A stretch of 64,000 nucleotides of DNA from CAVWCQ01 sp963753545 (GTDB taxonomy: Bacteria; Chloroflexota; Anaerolineae; Aggregatilineales; Aggregatilineaceae), in the NCBI GenBank assembly GCA_963753545.1, contig CAVWCQ010000008.1:3100001-3164000 (forward strand), in the 5' to 3' direction. Positions within the stretch are counted from its first letter, which is position 1. Each line of letters opens with the position of its first letter. The position numbers and the translations under genes are program-made. Positions 39,587 through 48,750 of the stretch are shown here, one piece after another. Under the pieces are notes generated by a model. The model saw only the letters and a program-made list of their open reading frames with translations, had not been told where the DNA came from and made no database searches.

Positions 39587-40780
39587 TCAAGACGTATACA
39601 CCCAACGCCCTCCAACAAGAACACGCCAGGGCGTGAAGTTATCATTAAAGATGGCAATGTCCGCATCCTTACCCTGTTCAAGGCTTCCCTTTCTGGCATC
39701 AACGCCAATCACACGGGCGGGATTGAGGCTAGCCATCCGTACAGCCTCGAACAAAGGCACACCGACAATATTCGTCAGAACAGGTATCATCTGGTTGAGC
39801 AGAGTCGTACTCCCTCCGAAGGCGGTGCGATCCAGCATCATACCAACCCCATCCTGAACGATATATTCCATGTCTCCCATCCGAAAATGAATACCCTCTT
39901 CCAGACCCGCCCCGCTTGTTGCATCACTCACTACGCACAGCCTATCAGGACCAATACATTTATAGGCAAGTTTCATCAAGGTCGGAGGGAGATGGCGATT
40001 ATCGGCAATCATTTCAACCGTGAGATCATCATAGACTAATGATACTTCTAGTAGCCCGGGAATGCGCCAGGGGCCGTCGCGCACTGTCGAGGACTGCCCG
40101 CTCCAGATGTGAATCATGTGCCGCAATCCAGCCTCAATCGCCGTTGCTAGATCACTCTCACGCGCTGAACTGTGTCCTGCTGCCGCTACGATCCCAAGGG
40201 CGGATAGCCGTTTCGACAAGTCTAACGCCCCTGGCAGTTCCGGCGCGAAAGACATGATGCGAATGATGTCGTGAAATTCAAGCAATTGGTCAACCGTGCC
40301 ATCATCAGGCATTCGGATGCTGGCGGGATCCTGGGCACCTTTTTGCGCCATACTGAAGTAAGGTCCTTCCAGGTGTACGCCGAGGATTCCTCCCGCCGTA
40401 GAAGCGTTAGACAGCCATTGCCGCGCGAACGACAGACATTCTACAAATCGAGGTATCGGAGCCGTTGTAATGGTTGCCAGTAGACCAGTTATGCCGTGCC
40501 GCTGCTGCATCTGAGTAATGGTCGTATAGGCTTCTACAGACGGATCGTTGAAGGTATAGCCTGATGCCCCATGCGTATGAATATCAATCAGTCCCGGTGT
40601 GATGAGTCGCCCATCAACATCAATCGGTGTGAGGGTTGGTTCCAATTCAGCGGGACCCACAATGCCAGAAATTCGACCCTTGTCAACAACGAGGGCTTTA
40701 CCGATCTCAATCCGGTCAACAAGGGCGATCCGTCCGTTGATGAGGGCAAGGGGCTGATCGCTCAATTCACTCACCGTCAT
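39587..40780 (-). CDS. nagA: N-acetylglucosamine-6-phosphate deacetylase
   Basis: 397 residues, ATG with AGGACA upstream. Amidohydrolase-superfamily TIM barrel: LIDIHTHGASG (metal-binding HxH), GVHLEGPYF (metal-binding Glu), AAGHSSA (His) and VVSDATSGAG (catalytic Asp). The position of the usual THLFNAM block reads MIHIWSGQSS, so one substrate-binding loop differs. It removes acetate from GlcNAc-6-phosphate or a similar ligand, and its product would go to the NagB-like protein encoded next. It is divergent from the LacI-family regulator at 40895. Confidence 0.85.
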   Translation of the reverse strand: MTVSELSDQPLALINGRIALVDRIEIGKALVVDKGRISGIVGPAELEPTLTPIDVDGRLITPGLIDIHTHGASGYTFNDPSVEAYTTITQMQQRHGITGLLATITTAPIPRFVECLSFARQWLSNASTAGGILGVHLEGPYFSMAQKGAQDPASIRMPDDGTVDQLLEFHDIIRIMSFAPELPGALDLSKRLSALGIVAAAGHSSARESDLATAIEAGLRHMIHIWSGQSSTVRDGPWRIPGLLEVSLVYDDLTVEMIADNRHLPPTLMKLAYKCIGPDRLCVVSDATSGAGLEEGIHFRMGDMEYIVQDGVGMMLDRTAFGGSTTLLNQMIPVLTNIVGVPLFEAVRMASLNPARVIGVDARKGSLEQGKDADIAIFNDNFTPWRVLVGGRWVYTS

Positions 40781-40819
40781 AGGCTGTCCTGTGCTGTTAT
40801 AACTGATTGAACTCTTAGA

Positions 40820-40845
40820 TCAAACGTGTGCTATCATTCGTTTGA
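40820..40845. promoter_or_regulatory. Candidate operator between nagA and the LacI-type regulator
   Basis: TCAAACG (40820-40826) and CGTTTGA (40839-40845) are perfect 7-bp inverted arms with a 12-bp spacer. A further CGTTTG half-site lies at 40853-40858. The position between divergent genes fits control of both nagAB and the regulator-led operon. Confidence 0.5.
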
Positions 40846-40894
40846 CAGCAATCGTTTGCATAACTCATTAAAGCATCTTTCAGGTAAATTTGCA

Positions 40895-41965
40895 ATGTCT
40901 AAAAGGCAAGTCAGAAATGAAAGCAGGGAACACCCCAAAGGACGTGTTACATCACGCGATGTAGCCGAACGAGTAGGCGTTTCCCCCAGTACGGTGTCGA
41001 GAGTGTTGAATAACAATGGGAGTGATTTGATTAGCGCGGAAACTCGCCAACGGGTGCTGCAAGCTGCCGCCGAACTAGGCTACACCCCGGACCCGATTGC
41101 CCGCGCCCTGCGTGGCAAAAAATCGAACCTTCTCGGATTGATTGTGCGCGAGATAGCCGATCCGTTTTTCGCGCAGTTTATTTCGGAACTCAGTATCCAG
41201 GCGCGCGAAATGAATTATCACCTCGTGTTGGGCCATGCTCAAAGCGATCCGAATGAGGCTCTCACCATGACAGATGTGCTGGATACGCGTCATACCGATG
41301 GTGTGATCGTGTTGGGCGATTTAAAGGATGATGAAGCGGCTCTCCATGAAATGCTGGTAGGGAAGCACGCGGTGGTAGGGGTCTGTCGTGGGCCATCACC
41401 CGCTTCCCTGGTTACGGTCAACACCGATAATTACGCAGGTGTCTATGGCCTGCTGGATCACCTGTACAGCCTGGGACATCGCCGCTTCGGTTTTGTTGAT
41501 GGCGGCTGGCTGGGTGACATTCGCGAAAGGCGGGAGGCTTTCTTAGGCTACATTGCCGACCGCAATCTGAACCTGCGCTCGGAATGGATTCAGGCCGAGA
41601 CCAATAACGCCGAGGGCGGCTACCGGGCCATGCAAACTCTCATTGGATTGGCTGACCGTCCGACAGCCATTGTTGCAGCGGATGATCTCATGGCGATTGG
41701 TGTGCTAAAAGCCGTGACTGATGCAGGGTTATGCGTTCCCGCCGACTTTTCGGTGGTGGGTTTTGATGATATCGAACTGGCCCAGTTTTTCTGTCCGGCT
41801 CTCACTACGATGCGGCAACCGATCGATGAGATAATCCGTCACGTCCTGAGCCTGATGTTTGATCTGATTGGTGAGCCACAGCTGCACCGCGCAGAAACTC
41901 TGATCCAGATACCGCCTGTCCTGGTTGTTCGGCAATCGACAGGGCCTGTTCGTGGAGGGCGCTAA
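40895..41965 (+). CDS. LacI-family regulator of the amino-sugar locus
   Basis: 356 residues from ATG 40895. Canonical helix-turn-helix VTSRDVAERVGVSPSTVSRVLNNNG, then LGLIVREIADPFFAQFI opening the effector domain, with GHRRFGFVDG, AADDLMAIGVLKAV and VVGFDDIELAQFFCPALTTMRQP. This is the standard layout of LacI/GalR repressors. It is the first gene of the long plus-strand series and only two bp separate its stop from the ceramidase-like gene, so it likely controls its own operon and the divergent nagAB. Ligand probably an amino-sugar derivative. Confidence 0.88.
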   Translation: MSKRQVRNESREHPKGRVTSRDVAERVGVSPSTVSRVLNNNGSDLISAETRQRVLQAAAELGYTPDPIARALRGKKSNLLGLIVREIADPFFAQFISELSIQAREMNYHLVLGHAQSDPNEALTMTDVLDTRHTDGVIVLGDLKDDEAALHEMLVGKHAVVGVCRGPSPASLVTVNTDNYAGVYGLLDHLYSLGHRRFGFVDGGWLGDIRERREAFLGYIADRNLNLRSEWIQAETNNAEGGYRAMQTLIGLADRPTAIVAADDLMAIGVLKAVTDAGLCVPADFSVVGFDDIELAQFFCPALTTMRQPIDEIIRHVLSLMFDLIGEPQLHRAETLIQIPPVLVVRQSTGPVRGGR

Positions 41966-41967
41966 CT

Positions 41968-43383
41968 ATGTTTTTAGCTGGTTTTGGAGAAGCGGATATT
42001 ACCCCCAAGCCGGGCACTACGCTGAGTGGGTTTATCTTCCGAGAGAATCAGCCCGCGGCAGGCGTGGACGATCCACTGAGTGTCCGCGTACTGGCTTTAC
42101 GCGAACAGGACGACCTGGGTCAGCCTGGGCCGACTTCATTTGCTGATCAGCTTTGAGGTGTTGGCAATTTCCGCCGCGCTGGAGCAGCAGCTTTTTGAAG
42201 CTTTAGCTGCGGGCCTGGGTTCCGATTTTTCCAAGACAAAAACCGTTTTGGCAGCGACGCATACCCACAGCGCGCCGCCTACCAGTCCGCTGGAAGGGGA
42301 AAGCGAGGCTGATGCGACCTACTGGCAGATGTTGGCTGAGCGCACGGTCCAGGCCGCTCAGCAAGCGGTGCAATCGCTACAATCCGCGTCGCTCTCCGCC
42401 GCTGCTTATCGCATCCCCGGTCACACCATCAACCGCCGCGCTCTGATGACTGATGGCGCGGTATCAATGGCGCTGGAACCGGATGGGTTTGTCCTGGAAC
42501 GCGGGCCGGTCGACGATACGCTCTCCGTGCTGTTGTTCCGCGATGCTCAAGAGCGCGCCATTGCGGCTGTGCTGCACTTCGCCTGCCACGGAGCCGCTGT
42601 TTGTACGGATCGCATTGGCGGAGATATTCCGGGCGTGCTGGCCCGACGCATCAGCCAATTGTTTGATGCGCCCTGCCTGTATCTTCAGGGAGCGGCGGGG
42701 GATACCAGCCCACTGACCGTATCCGCTGGACGGGAGGAGATGCTTGCCTGGATCCAGCCATTTATGGCACGCATGGACAGTCTACCGGGCAAATTGTATC
42801 CCCTTTCCGGCGTGCCGCTGCGGATGGCAGCAGCGGACCTCCCTCTGAATTACCAGCCGCTGCCTTCCCGCGAGGGTACGCTGCGTACGATTGAGAATTT
42901 TGACCGCATCGCCCAGGGTGATGTGGATTCGCCCGACGTGCAAGACACCATCCGCCTGCTGGGTAATCTCATGAACATCAAACCGGGCCAGCGTCCCGAT
43001 GCGCACAAAGCCGCTTATGCTTCGATGGCCCTGGCGAATGCTGAGCGCCGCGTTTTGGCGGCTATCGACGCCGGAAACCCACCCGAACCTTGTCGAACAA
43101 CGGTTGCGGTGCTGCGCATCGGGCAAATTGGGTTGGCTTGTGTCTCAGCAGAGTTATTTGCCAGCACTGGTTTTCGCATCCGTGCCTTGAGCCGGGATAT
43201 CGCCCTACTGCCTGTCACATACACTGCTCCGATTGCCGGTTATGTTCCGGATCGTGACGCGATGGAAAAGGGTGGGTATGAGGTGGATGACGCCTGGCGC
43301 TTCTATCGGCACCCAGCTCCTTTTGCGCTGGATCGGAGAACCGGATTGTCGAAATGGTCCGATCACTGGTCGGTCAAGTGTAG
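41968..43383 (+). CDS. Neutral-ceramidase-like hydrolase domain protein (two frameshifts)
   Basis: Repaired by removing one G from GGG 42117-42119 and adding a C near 43334, it has 471 residues and ends ENRIVEMVRSLVGQV at TAG 43381. Without the second repair it runs on into the following aminotransferase and looks like a fusion. Family features: AGFGEADITPKPGTTLSGF at the N-terminus, ATHTHSAP (metal-binding His pair), LHFACHGAAV, GDIPGVL, LQGAAGDTSP. This is the zinc-dependent neutral/alkaline ceramidase-like family. There is no signal peptide, so in this operon it probably cleaves an amide in an imported or cytosolic compound, perhaps an N-acyl amino sugar, not ceramide itself. Confidence 0.75.
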
Positions 43384-43396
43384 GAGAGAGGAAAAC

Positions 43397-44690
43397 ATGA
43401 ATCATCTGGCAATTCACGGGGGGGAACGGGTACGGGCAGCACCCTGGCCACAGTGGCCTATCTTTGATGCGGAAGACGAACAACTGTTGTTGGACGTCCT
43501 GCACTCCGGGAACTGGTGGCGTCATTCCTATGGCGAAGGTGTGGAGCTAGCCGAGGACGAAACCGATCCCAAGAGTATGGTGGCACGTTTTCAGCGGGGT
43601 TTTGCTCGCGCCCATGCCTGTAAATATGGTGTCTGTGCCGCGAATGGCACGGTGACCATGGAAATTGGGCTGCGAGCGATGGGGATCAAGCCCGGCGATG
43701 AGGTTATTGTTCCCACTTATACTTACGTAGCGACCGCGACTGCCGTGCTGATGGTCGGGGCTATCCCGATTTTTGTGGACATCGACCCCGATACTTACAA
43801 CATGGATCCGGCGTGCCTCGAAGCGGCGATTACGGCGCGGACGGCGGCGGTTATCCCTGTTCACTTTGGCGGACAGCCCTGCGACATGGATGCAATCAAT
43901 GCCCTGGCGCGCCAGCACAACCTCAAGGTATTGGAAGATGCGGCCCATGCGCACGGCTCGTCCTATAAAGGGCAAAAATGCGGCTCATTGGCGGAAATGG
44001 GATCGTTCAGCTTCCAGCTTTCCAAGAATATGACGGCGGGCGAAGGCGGGATTATCACCACGAACGATCTCGATTATGCCGAAACCTGCGAGATGTTGGT
44101 GTGGGCTGGGCGCAAGAAGGGCCATCCCTGGTATCAACATTTTGTCCTGGCCTCGAATGCGCGCATGACCGAATTTCAGGGCGCGCTGCTGTTAGGTCAA
44201 CTGCGGCGGCTGCCGGAACAGAACGCACGCCGGACCGTAAATGCGCGGCGATTGGATGAGCAGTCTAAGTCAAATTGAGGGCATCACCCCGTTGGTGACA
44301 CTCCCCTCTACGACAAGCCATTCGCACCATATCTATATGTTCCGTTACGATGCCAGCGCCTTTGCCGGGCTTCCCAAACAGAAGTTTGTCGCTGCCTTGC
44401 AGGCTGAAGGAATCAGCGGCGCATTTGGCGGCTATACCATGCCGTTATACAAAAATCCCTTGTTCACAGAGAAAAATTTCTTTGGCGGAGCGTGGCCCCT
44501 GGATTCGTGGGAACACAGTCGCCAGCTCGATTACGCGGCATTTGAGGCGTTATGCCCGGTCAGTGAGCGGGCGTGTGCGACTGAAGCCGTGTGGATTCCG
44601 CAGACGATGCTGTTAGCAGATGAAGATGCAATGGACGATATCGCGCAGGCTATTCGCAAGGTCCAGGTTTTCGCCAAAGAATTAATTTAA
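43397..44690 (+). CDS. DegT/DnrJ/EryC1-family PLP aminotransferase (one frameshift)
   Basis: The true start is ATG 43397 with GAGAGGA upstream. Removing T 44264 gives 430 residues. PLP-binding motifs: CAANGTVTMEIGL, IVPTYTYVATATAV, DIDPDTYNMDP, LEDAAHAHG (Asp to PLP) and SFQLSKNMTAGEGG (internal aldimine Lys). Members act on keto-sugars or ketocyclitols with Glu or Gln as amino donor. In a catabolic operon it could work in the reverse direction and remove the amino group, or convert an oxidised sugar. The partner Gfo/Idh oxidoreductase gene four genes on supports an oxidise-then-transaminate or reverse sequence. Confidence 0.82.
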
Positions 44691-44701
44691 GGAGACAGGC
44701 C

Positions 44702-45919
44702 ATGAGTTATAAAACTTGGGATGTGTCATTTCCAGCCATTATTGAAGGGTTAGGTGCTGATCGGGTAATGGCGGAAGCCGCCGAAATGGGCCACAGCGAA
44801 TTCATCCTGAACTCGATTATCTATAAAGGATACAGGCTGGTGATGCCTCGCCATCCACGCCAGATTTATCAGCTAGAAACAGGCATGACCTTCTATCCGG
44901 CAGACGAATCCGCCTATGCTGGCTGCCAGGTTCGCCCTGTTTCGACCTGCGACTGGGCCTCCCGCGACCTGTTCCAGGAAGCCGCTGACGCCGCCGCTAA
45001 AGAGAAAATCGGCCTGTGTGCGTGGGTTTCCTGTTTTGCCAATGGTCGGGTAGCGACTGAATATCCTCAAACTGCCGTTGAAAATCTATACGGTTCCCGT
45101 GACCGACTGTTCCTGTGCTTCAACCATCCCGAAGTTCAGAAATATGTCTTCGCGATGTTCCGTGATCTGGTCACGCGCTACCCGCTCAGCAGCGTTATGG
45201 CAGATAAAATTCCGCAGGCGATGCTGGAACTCGACACATTTGGCGGGCGTATTGATCCCCTGCTGCGGCTGGTGGGTTCAATCTGCTTCTGCGAACACTG
45301 CATGGCTCAGGCCCAGAAAGACGGCATAAACCTGCACGCCGTCAAGCAACGCGCCCTGCAAATCGGAGATGCGACACGCAAACTACCCCAGTATGTGCTC
45401 GAATCACTGGCAGACGATCTGCACGGCGATACGGAAATCCCACTGTTTTTACTCGAAGAACCGGAATTTGCTGAAGTGCTGAATTGGCGCATTCGCTGTG
45501 TGGTGAACTTCCTGGCCCAGGTACGGGAGTTGGTGCGGGGTATTAACCCGGATATCAAGCTGTCCGCCGCGCTGGTTCCACCCGTCAAGATTGGGCATGA
45601 CGCGACCGCTCCACGTGCCTGGCTTGGTGCGCAGACGTACCGCGCTTTTGCCCCGGTCCTGGATACGCTGCACTGTGTCATCCATTGGGATCCTGACGTT
45701 GTGGAATATGACACACGCCGGGCGCGTGATCAGATCGATGCGTCGAATCCAAACTGCGAGTTATGCGTCCATGTCGCGGCTTATGGTCGCCGCCGTCCTG
45801 AAGAAATGCCGCTGCTGGCCCAGGCTGCGCGGCAGCAGGGCGCGGACAGTATGGCGTTCTTCTGCCACGACTTGTTGACGACCCGTATGATCGAAGCGCT
45901 AAAAGCACTGCCGCGTTAG
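44702..45919 (+). CDS. Uncharacterised protein, possibly a TIM-barrel glycoside-hydrolase-like fold
   Basis: 405 residues with AAGGAG 8 nt before ATG. I do not recognise a named family. Repeated acidic and aromatic patches (WDVSFPAIIEGLGADRVM at the start, KIGLCAWVSCFANG, NPDIKLSAAL, LHCVIHWDPDVVEY, ADSMAFFCHDLL) have the rhythm of a beta/alpha barrel, as in putative glycoside hydrolases. A Cys pair CFCEHC occurs in the middle and may bind metal. No signal peptide. It lies 12 nt after the aminotransferase gene and 25 nt before the UroD-like gene, so it is part of the operon. Confidence 0.5.
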   Translation: MSYKTWDVSFPAIIEGLGADRVMAEAAEMGHSEFILNSIIYKGYRLVMPRHPRQIYQLETGMTFYPADESAYAGCQVRPVSTCDWASRDLFQEAADAAAKEKIGLCAWVSCFANGRVATEYPQTAVENLYGSRDRLFLCFNHPEVQKYVFAMFRDLVTRYPLSSVMADKIPQAMLELDTFGGRIDPLLRLVGSICFCEHCMAQAQKDGINLHAVKQRALQIGDATRKLPQYVLESLADDLHGDTEIPLFLLEEPEFAEVLNWRIRCVVNFLAQVRELVRGINPDIKLSAALVPPVKIGHDATAPRAWLGAQTYRAFAPVLDTLHCVIHWDPDVVEYDTRRARDQIDASNPNCELCVHVAAYGRRRPEEMPLLAQAARQQGADSMAFFCHDLLTTRMIEALKALPR

Positions 45920-45944
45920 GCAGCTAACCGAAGGTGAGCAGGAT

Positions 45945-46985
45945 ATGAACTCGGTAGAGCGGCATCGACTGGCGTTAGCAATGAAGGAACCTGACCGCGT
46001 TCCGGTGGCTCCATCCTTTTTGACGAGGGCAAGCCAGCGAGCAGGCGTGCGCCAGATTGACTATCACACCAATCCAGAGGTTTTGGCGTCTGCCCAGATC
46101 GCTCACTGCGACTGCTACGACTTTGACGGAGTGTATATCAGTTCCGACAACGTGATCATGTACGAAGCGCTGGGTGGGCCGATCATCTATCCAGATGAAA
46201 ACTCCTATCCCTTCTGGACAAATCCCGTTATCGAGAACAGCAAGGATCTGGCGCGGTTACGCGTGCCAGATCCAGCGCACGCAGGCCGGATGCCCATGGT
46301 AATTGAGGCGGCCCGCATTGCCGTCGAACGTGTCGGAGACAGGCGCTTTGTGCTGGCGAATATCGACTCAGGGCCATTCAACCTCGCCTGCACCCTAATG
46401 GATATCATGAAAGCGATGTTGTTCGTGAAGGACCATCCCGACGAGTTCCGGGCGATTATGGAGTTTTGCAGTCAAGTCACGATTGCTTATGGGACAGGGA
46501 TGGCGAAAAGCGGCTGTCACGGCGTGCAGTTCGGTGAATCGACTGTGTCCCTGATCGGCAGACGGCTCTATGAGGAACTCGTGTGGCCTTATGACTGTAT
46601 GGTGATCGAGGAACTCAAAAAGCTGGGCATCTATGTTTTTCTGCACGTTTGCGGAGACAGCACGCCGATCTTTGATCTGATGGTCAACAGCGGGGCAGAC
46701 TGCCTGGAATTTGATAGCCAGGTGGATATTGGCTGGGCAAAAGCCCAGGCTGGATCAAAGGTTGCGCTGAAAGGCAATATTGATACCGTCCATTTTATTT
46801 CCAAATCGGTTGAGGGAATTACCGAAGATTGCCAGCATGCGCTCGAAGCGGCTAAGGCAGGAGGCGGCTATATCCTGTGCGGCGGATGCGAAGTTCCCGC
46901 GGCTACGCCCGATGATATTTTGGTCGCTGTACGCCAGTCGGTGGACCGCTTTGGACGGTATGGGCAGGACGGTGAAACACCATGA
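45945..46985 (+). CDS. Uroporphyrinogen decarboxylase-family protein (MtaA/MtbA-like)
   Basis: 346 residues. The family signature is recognisable: LALAMKEPDRVPVAP at the start, GDRRFVLANIDSG and GVQFGESTVSLIG. The putative zinc site is HVCGDSTPI plus Cys in ILCGGCEVP. This resembles the branch of methylcobamide:thiol methyltransferases and its many uncharacterised relatives and not HemE. No corrinoid protein is encoded nearby. Relatives often occur in sugar-catabolic operons with unknown function. The stop overlaps the start of the Gfo/Idh gene by four bases (ATGA). Confidence 0.7.
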   Translation: MNSVERHRLALAMKEPDRVPVAPSFLTRASQRAGVRQIDYHTNPEVLASAQIAHCDCYDFDGVYISSDNVIMYEALGGPIIYPDENSYPFWTNPVIENSKDLARLRVPDPAHAGRMPMVIEAARIAVERVGDRRFVLANIDSGPFNLACTLMDIMKAMLFVKDHPDEFRAIMEFCSQVTIAYGTGMAKSGCHGVQFGESTVSLIGRRLYEELVWPYDCMVIEELKKLGIYVFLHVCGDSTPIFDLMVNSGADCLEFDSQVDIGWAKAQAGSKVALKGNIDTVHFISKSVEGITEDCQHALEAAKAGGGYILCGGCEVPAATPDDILVAVRQSVDRFGRYGQDGETP

Positions 46986-47986
46986 TCAAAGTCGCGGTTG
47001 TTGGAGCTGGTTTTGCGGGATCGATGCACGCCCGGGCCTATGCGAAAAATCCAGGGGCCGAGGTGGTGGCGATTGTCGATCAGAATGAGGCCAAAGCCGC
47101 CGCGTTGGCGGCTGAAATCGGCGTTTGTGCCGAAACAGACGTTGAGACTGTCCTGCGAGACCCATCGATTGCTCTGGTCGATGTCGCACTGCCGACGCCG
47201 CTGCATCCCGAATATGTGAGCCGCGCTTTTGTAGCAGGCAAGCACGTTGTAACCGAAAAACCCCTGGCCCTCTCACTGCCGGAAGCGGATGCCATGCTGG
47301 CGGCAGCACAAAAGAGCGGCAAATTCCTGATGGTCGCCCATGTGCTGCGGTTCTGGCCTGAATATGTGGCGATTCGCAACGTGCTGCAAAGCGGGCGCCT
47401 GGGTCAACCGCGCATCGCGGCGGCGCACCGTCTTTCTAATTTGCCACAGTGGGCGACGTGGTTCCGCGATCCAGCGATGACAGGCGGCTCTGTGCTGGAC
47501 CTGCATATTCACGATCTCGATATGATGAACTGGTTGTTTGGTCAGCCTAAGCGAGTCAAAGCGATTGGCGCAAAAGGTGAAACGGGCGGCTGGGATCATG
47601 TGATCTCGCAGGTTGAATACGCCACACTGTCCGTCTCGGTTGAGGCCAGCAACCTGATGCCGCTTGATTTCCCCTTTACGGCAGGGCTGCGCATCGTGTG
47701 TGACAAGGGTGTGATTGAATACCAGTTCCGGGCAGGAGGGGCCAGCTTCGAAAGTGGAGAGCCGACCCACTACTGCCTGATCCACGAGGCAAAACAACCG
47801 AACCAACCGGTGGAATTCGAGTCGTATGATGCCTTTGAACAGGAAATCGCCTACTTTGTGTCCTGTGTCGAACAGGAGAGGCCGCCCGAAATCGTAACGG
47901 CGGCTGATGCGCGTCTGGCTGTGCAAACCGCACTCGCGGCGCGTGATTTGCTCGACAGCGGGCGCACAATCGAAGTGGAGAACTGA
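46982..47986 (+). CDS. Gfo/Idh/MocA-family oxidoreductase
   Basis: 334 residues. Rossmann fold VVGAGFAGSMHARAY, then the diagnostic EKPLALSL motif (catalytic Lys) at about residues 92-99, and LDLHIHDLDMM carrying the catalytic Asp/His region. Members use NAD(P) to oxidise or reduce hydroxyl groups of sugars, inositols or amino-cyclitols. It overlaps the UroD-like gene and is three bases from the PIG-L gene. With the PLP aminotransferase it could act on the same ring carbon of the substrate. Confidence 0.87.
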   Translation: MIKVAVVGAGFAGSMHARAYAKNPGAEVVAIVDQNEAKAAALAAEIGVCAETDVETVLRDPSIALVDVALPTPLHPEYVSRAFVAGKHVVTEKPLALSLPEADAMLAAAQKSGKFLMVAHVLRFWPEYVAIRNVLQSGRLGQPRIAAAHRLSNLPQWATWFRDPAMTGGSVLDLHIHDLDMMNWLFGQPKRVKAIGAKGETGGWDHVISQVEYATLSVSVEASNLMPLDFPFTAGLRIVCDKGVIEYQFRAGGASFESGEPTHYCLIHEAKQPNQPVEFESYDAFEQEIAYFVSCVEQERPPEIVTAADARLAVQTALAARDLLDSGRTIEVEN

Positions 47987-47988
47987 CA

Positions 47989-48708
47989 ATGTCCGCATCT
48001 GCCCCGCGGCGTATCCTGGCAGTTGGCGCGCACCCTGATGATCTCGAAATTCTGTGTTCTGGCACGCTGGCCTGTTACGTCCAGCAGGGCGCACATGTGA
48101 CCATGGCGATTGCGACAGATGGCAGCGCCGGACACATGATCATCCCTCCCCAAGAATTGGCGGAAATTCGGCGGAAAGAGGCCGGGGAAGCGGCAGCCCT
48201 GATTGGAGCGGAATTATGCTGGCTGGGATATCCTGACGAACTTATTTTTGAGGATGTCGAAACTCGGCTGCGTTTTATCGACCTGATCCGCGAAGCTCAG
48301 CCAGACCTGATCATCACGCACGATCCGTCCGATTATCATCCCGATCACCGTGTCGTCAGTCGTCTGATGTTTGACGCGTCGTTTGTAGCAGGGCTGCCAA
48401 ACATCAAGACCGAACACCCGGCTCATCCCGGCGTATGTCCACTCTACTATTTTGATACGCTGACCGGGGCCAACTTTCTCCCAACGGAGTATGTCGATAT
48501 TTCGGATACGTTTGAGACGAAAAAAGCGATGCTGTCCTGCCATGCCAGCCAACTTAAATGGCTTGCCGAGCATGATCACATCGATGTGCAGGAATTTGTC
48601 ACAGTGATGGCACGCTCACGCGGATTGCAGTGCGGCGTGATGTATGCGGAAGGCTTCCGGGCTGAGTATGCCTGGGGCCGGAATTGCCCGTATCGCGTTC
48701 TGCCCTGA
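47989..48708 (+). CDS. PIG-L (LmbE-like) family deacetylase
   Basis: 239 residues. Diagnostic AHPDDLE near the N-terminus (zinc ligands His and Asp, catalytic Asp) and YHPDHRVVS with further His ligands. The family removes acetyl groups from N-acetylglucosamine-type residues, for example in GlcNAc-inositol or diacetylchitobiose. Here it would release the free amine of an imported N-acetyl sugar before the NagB-like and kinase steps. It sits in the operon between the oxidoreductase and mutarotase-like genes. Confidence 0.85.
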   Translation: MSASAPRRILAVGAHPDDLEILCSGTLACYVQQGAHVTMAIATDGSAGHMIIPPQELAEIRRKEAGEAAALIGAELCWLGYPDELIFEDVETRLRFIDLIREAQPDLIITHDPSDYHPDHRVVSRLMFDASFVAGLPNIKTEHPAHPGVCPLYYFDTLTGANFLPTEYVDISDTFETKKAMLSCHASQLKWLAEHDHIDVQEFVTVMARSRGLQCGVMYAEGFRAEYAWGRNCPYRVLP

Positions 48709-48750
48709 GAGAAAATGTGACTTCTTAGGCATCTAGAAAAAGGAAAGTCC

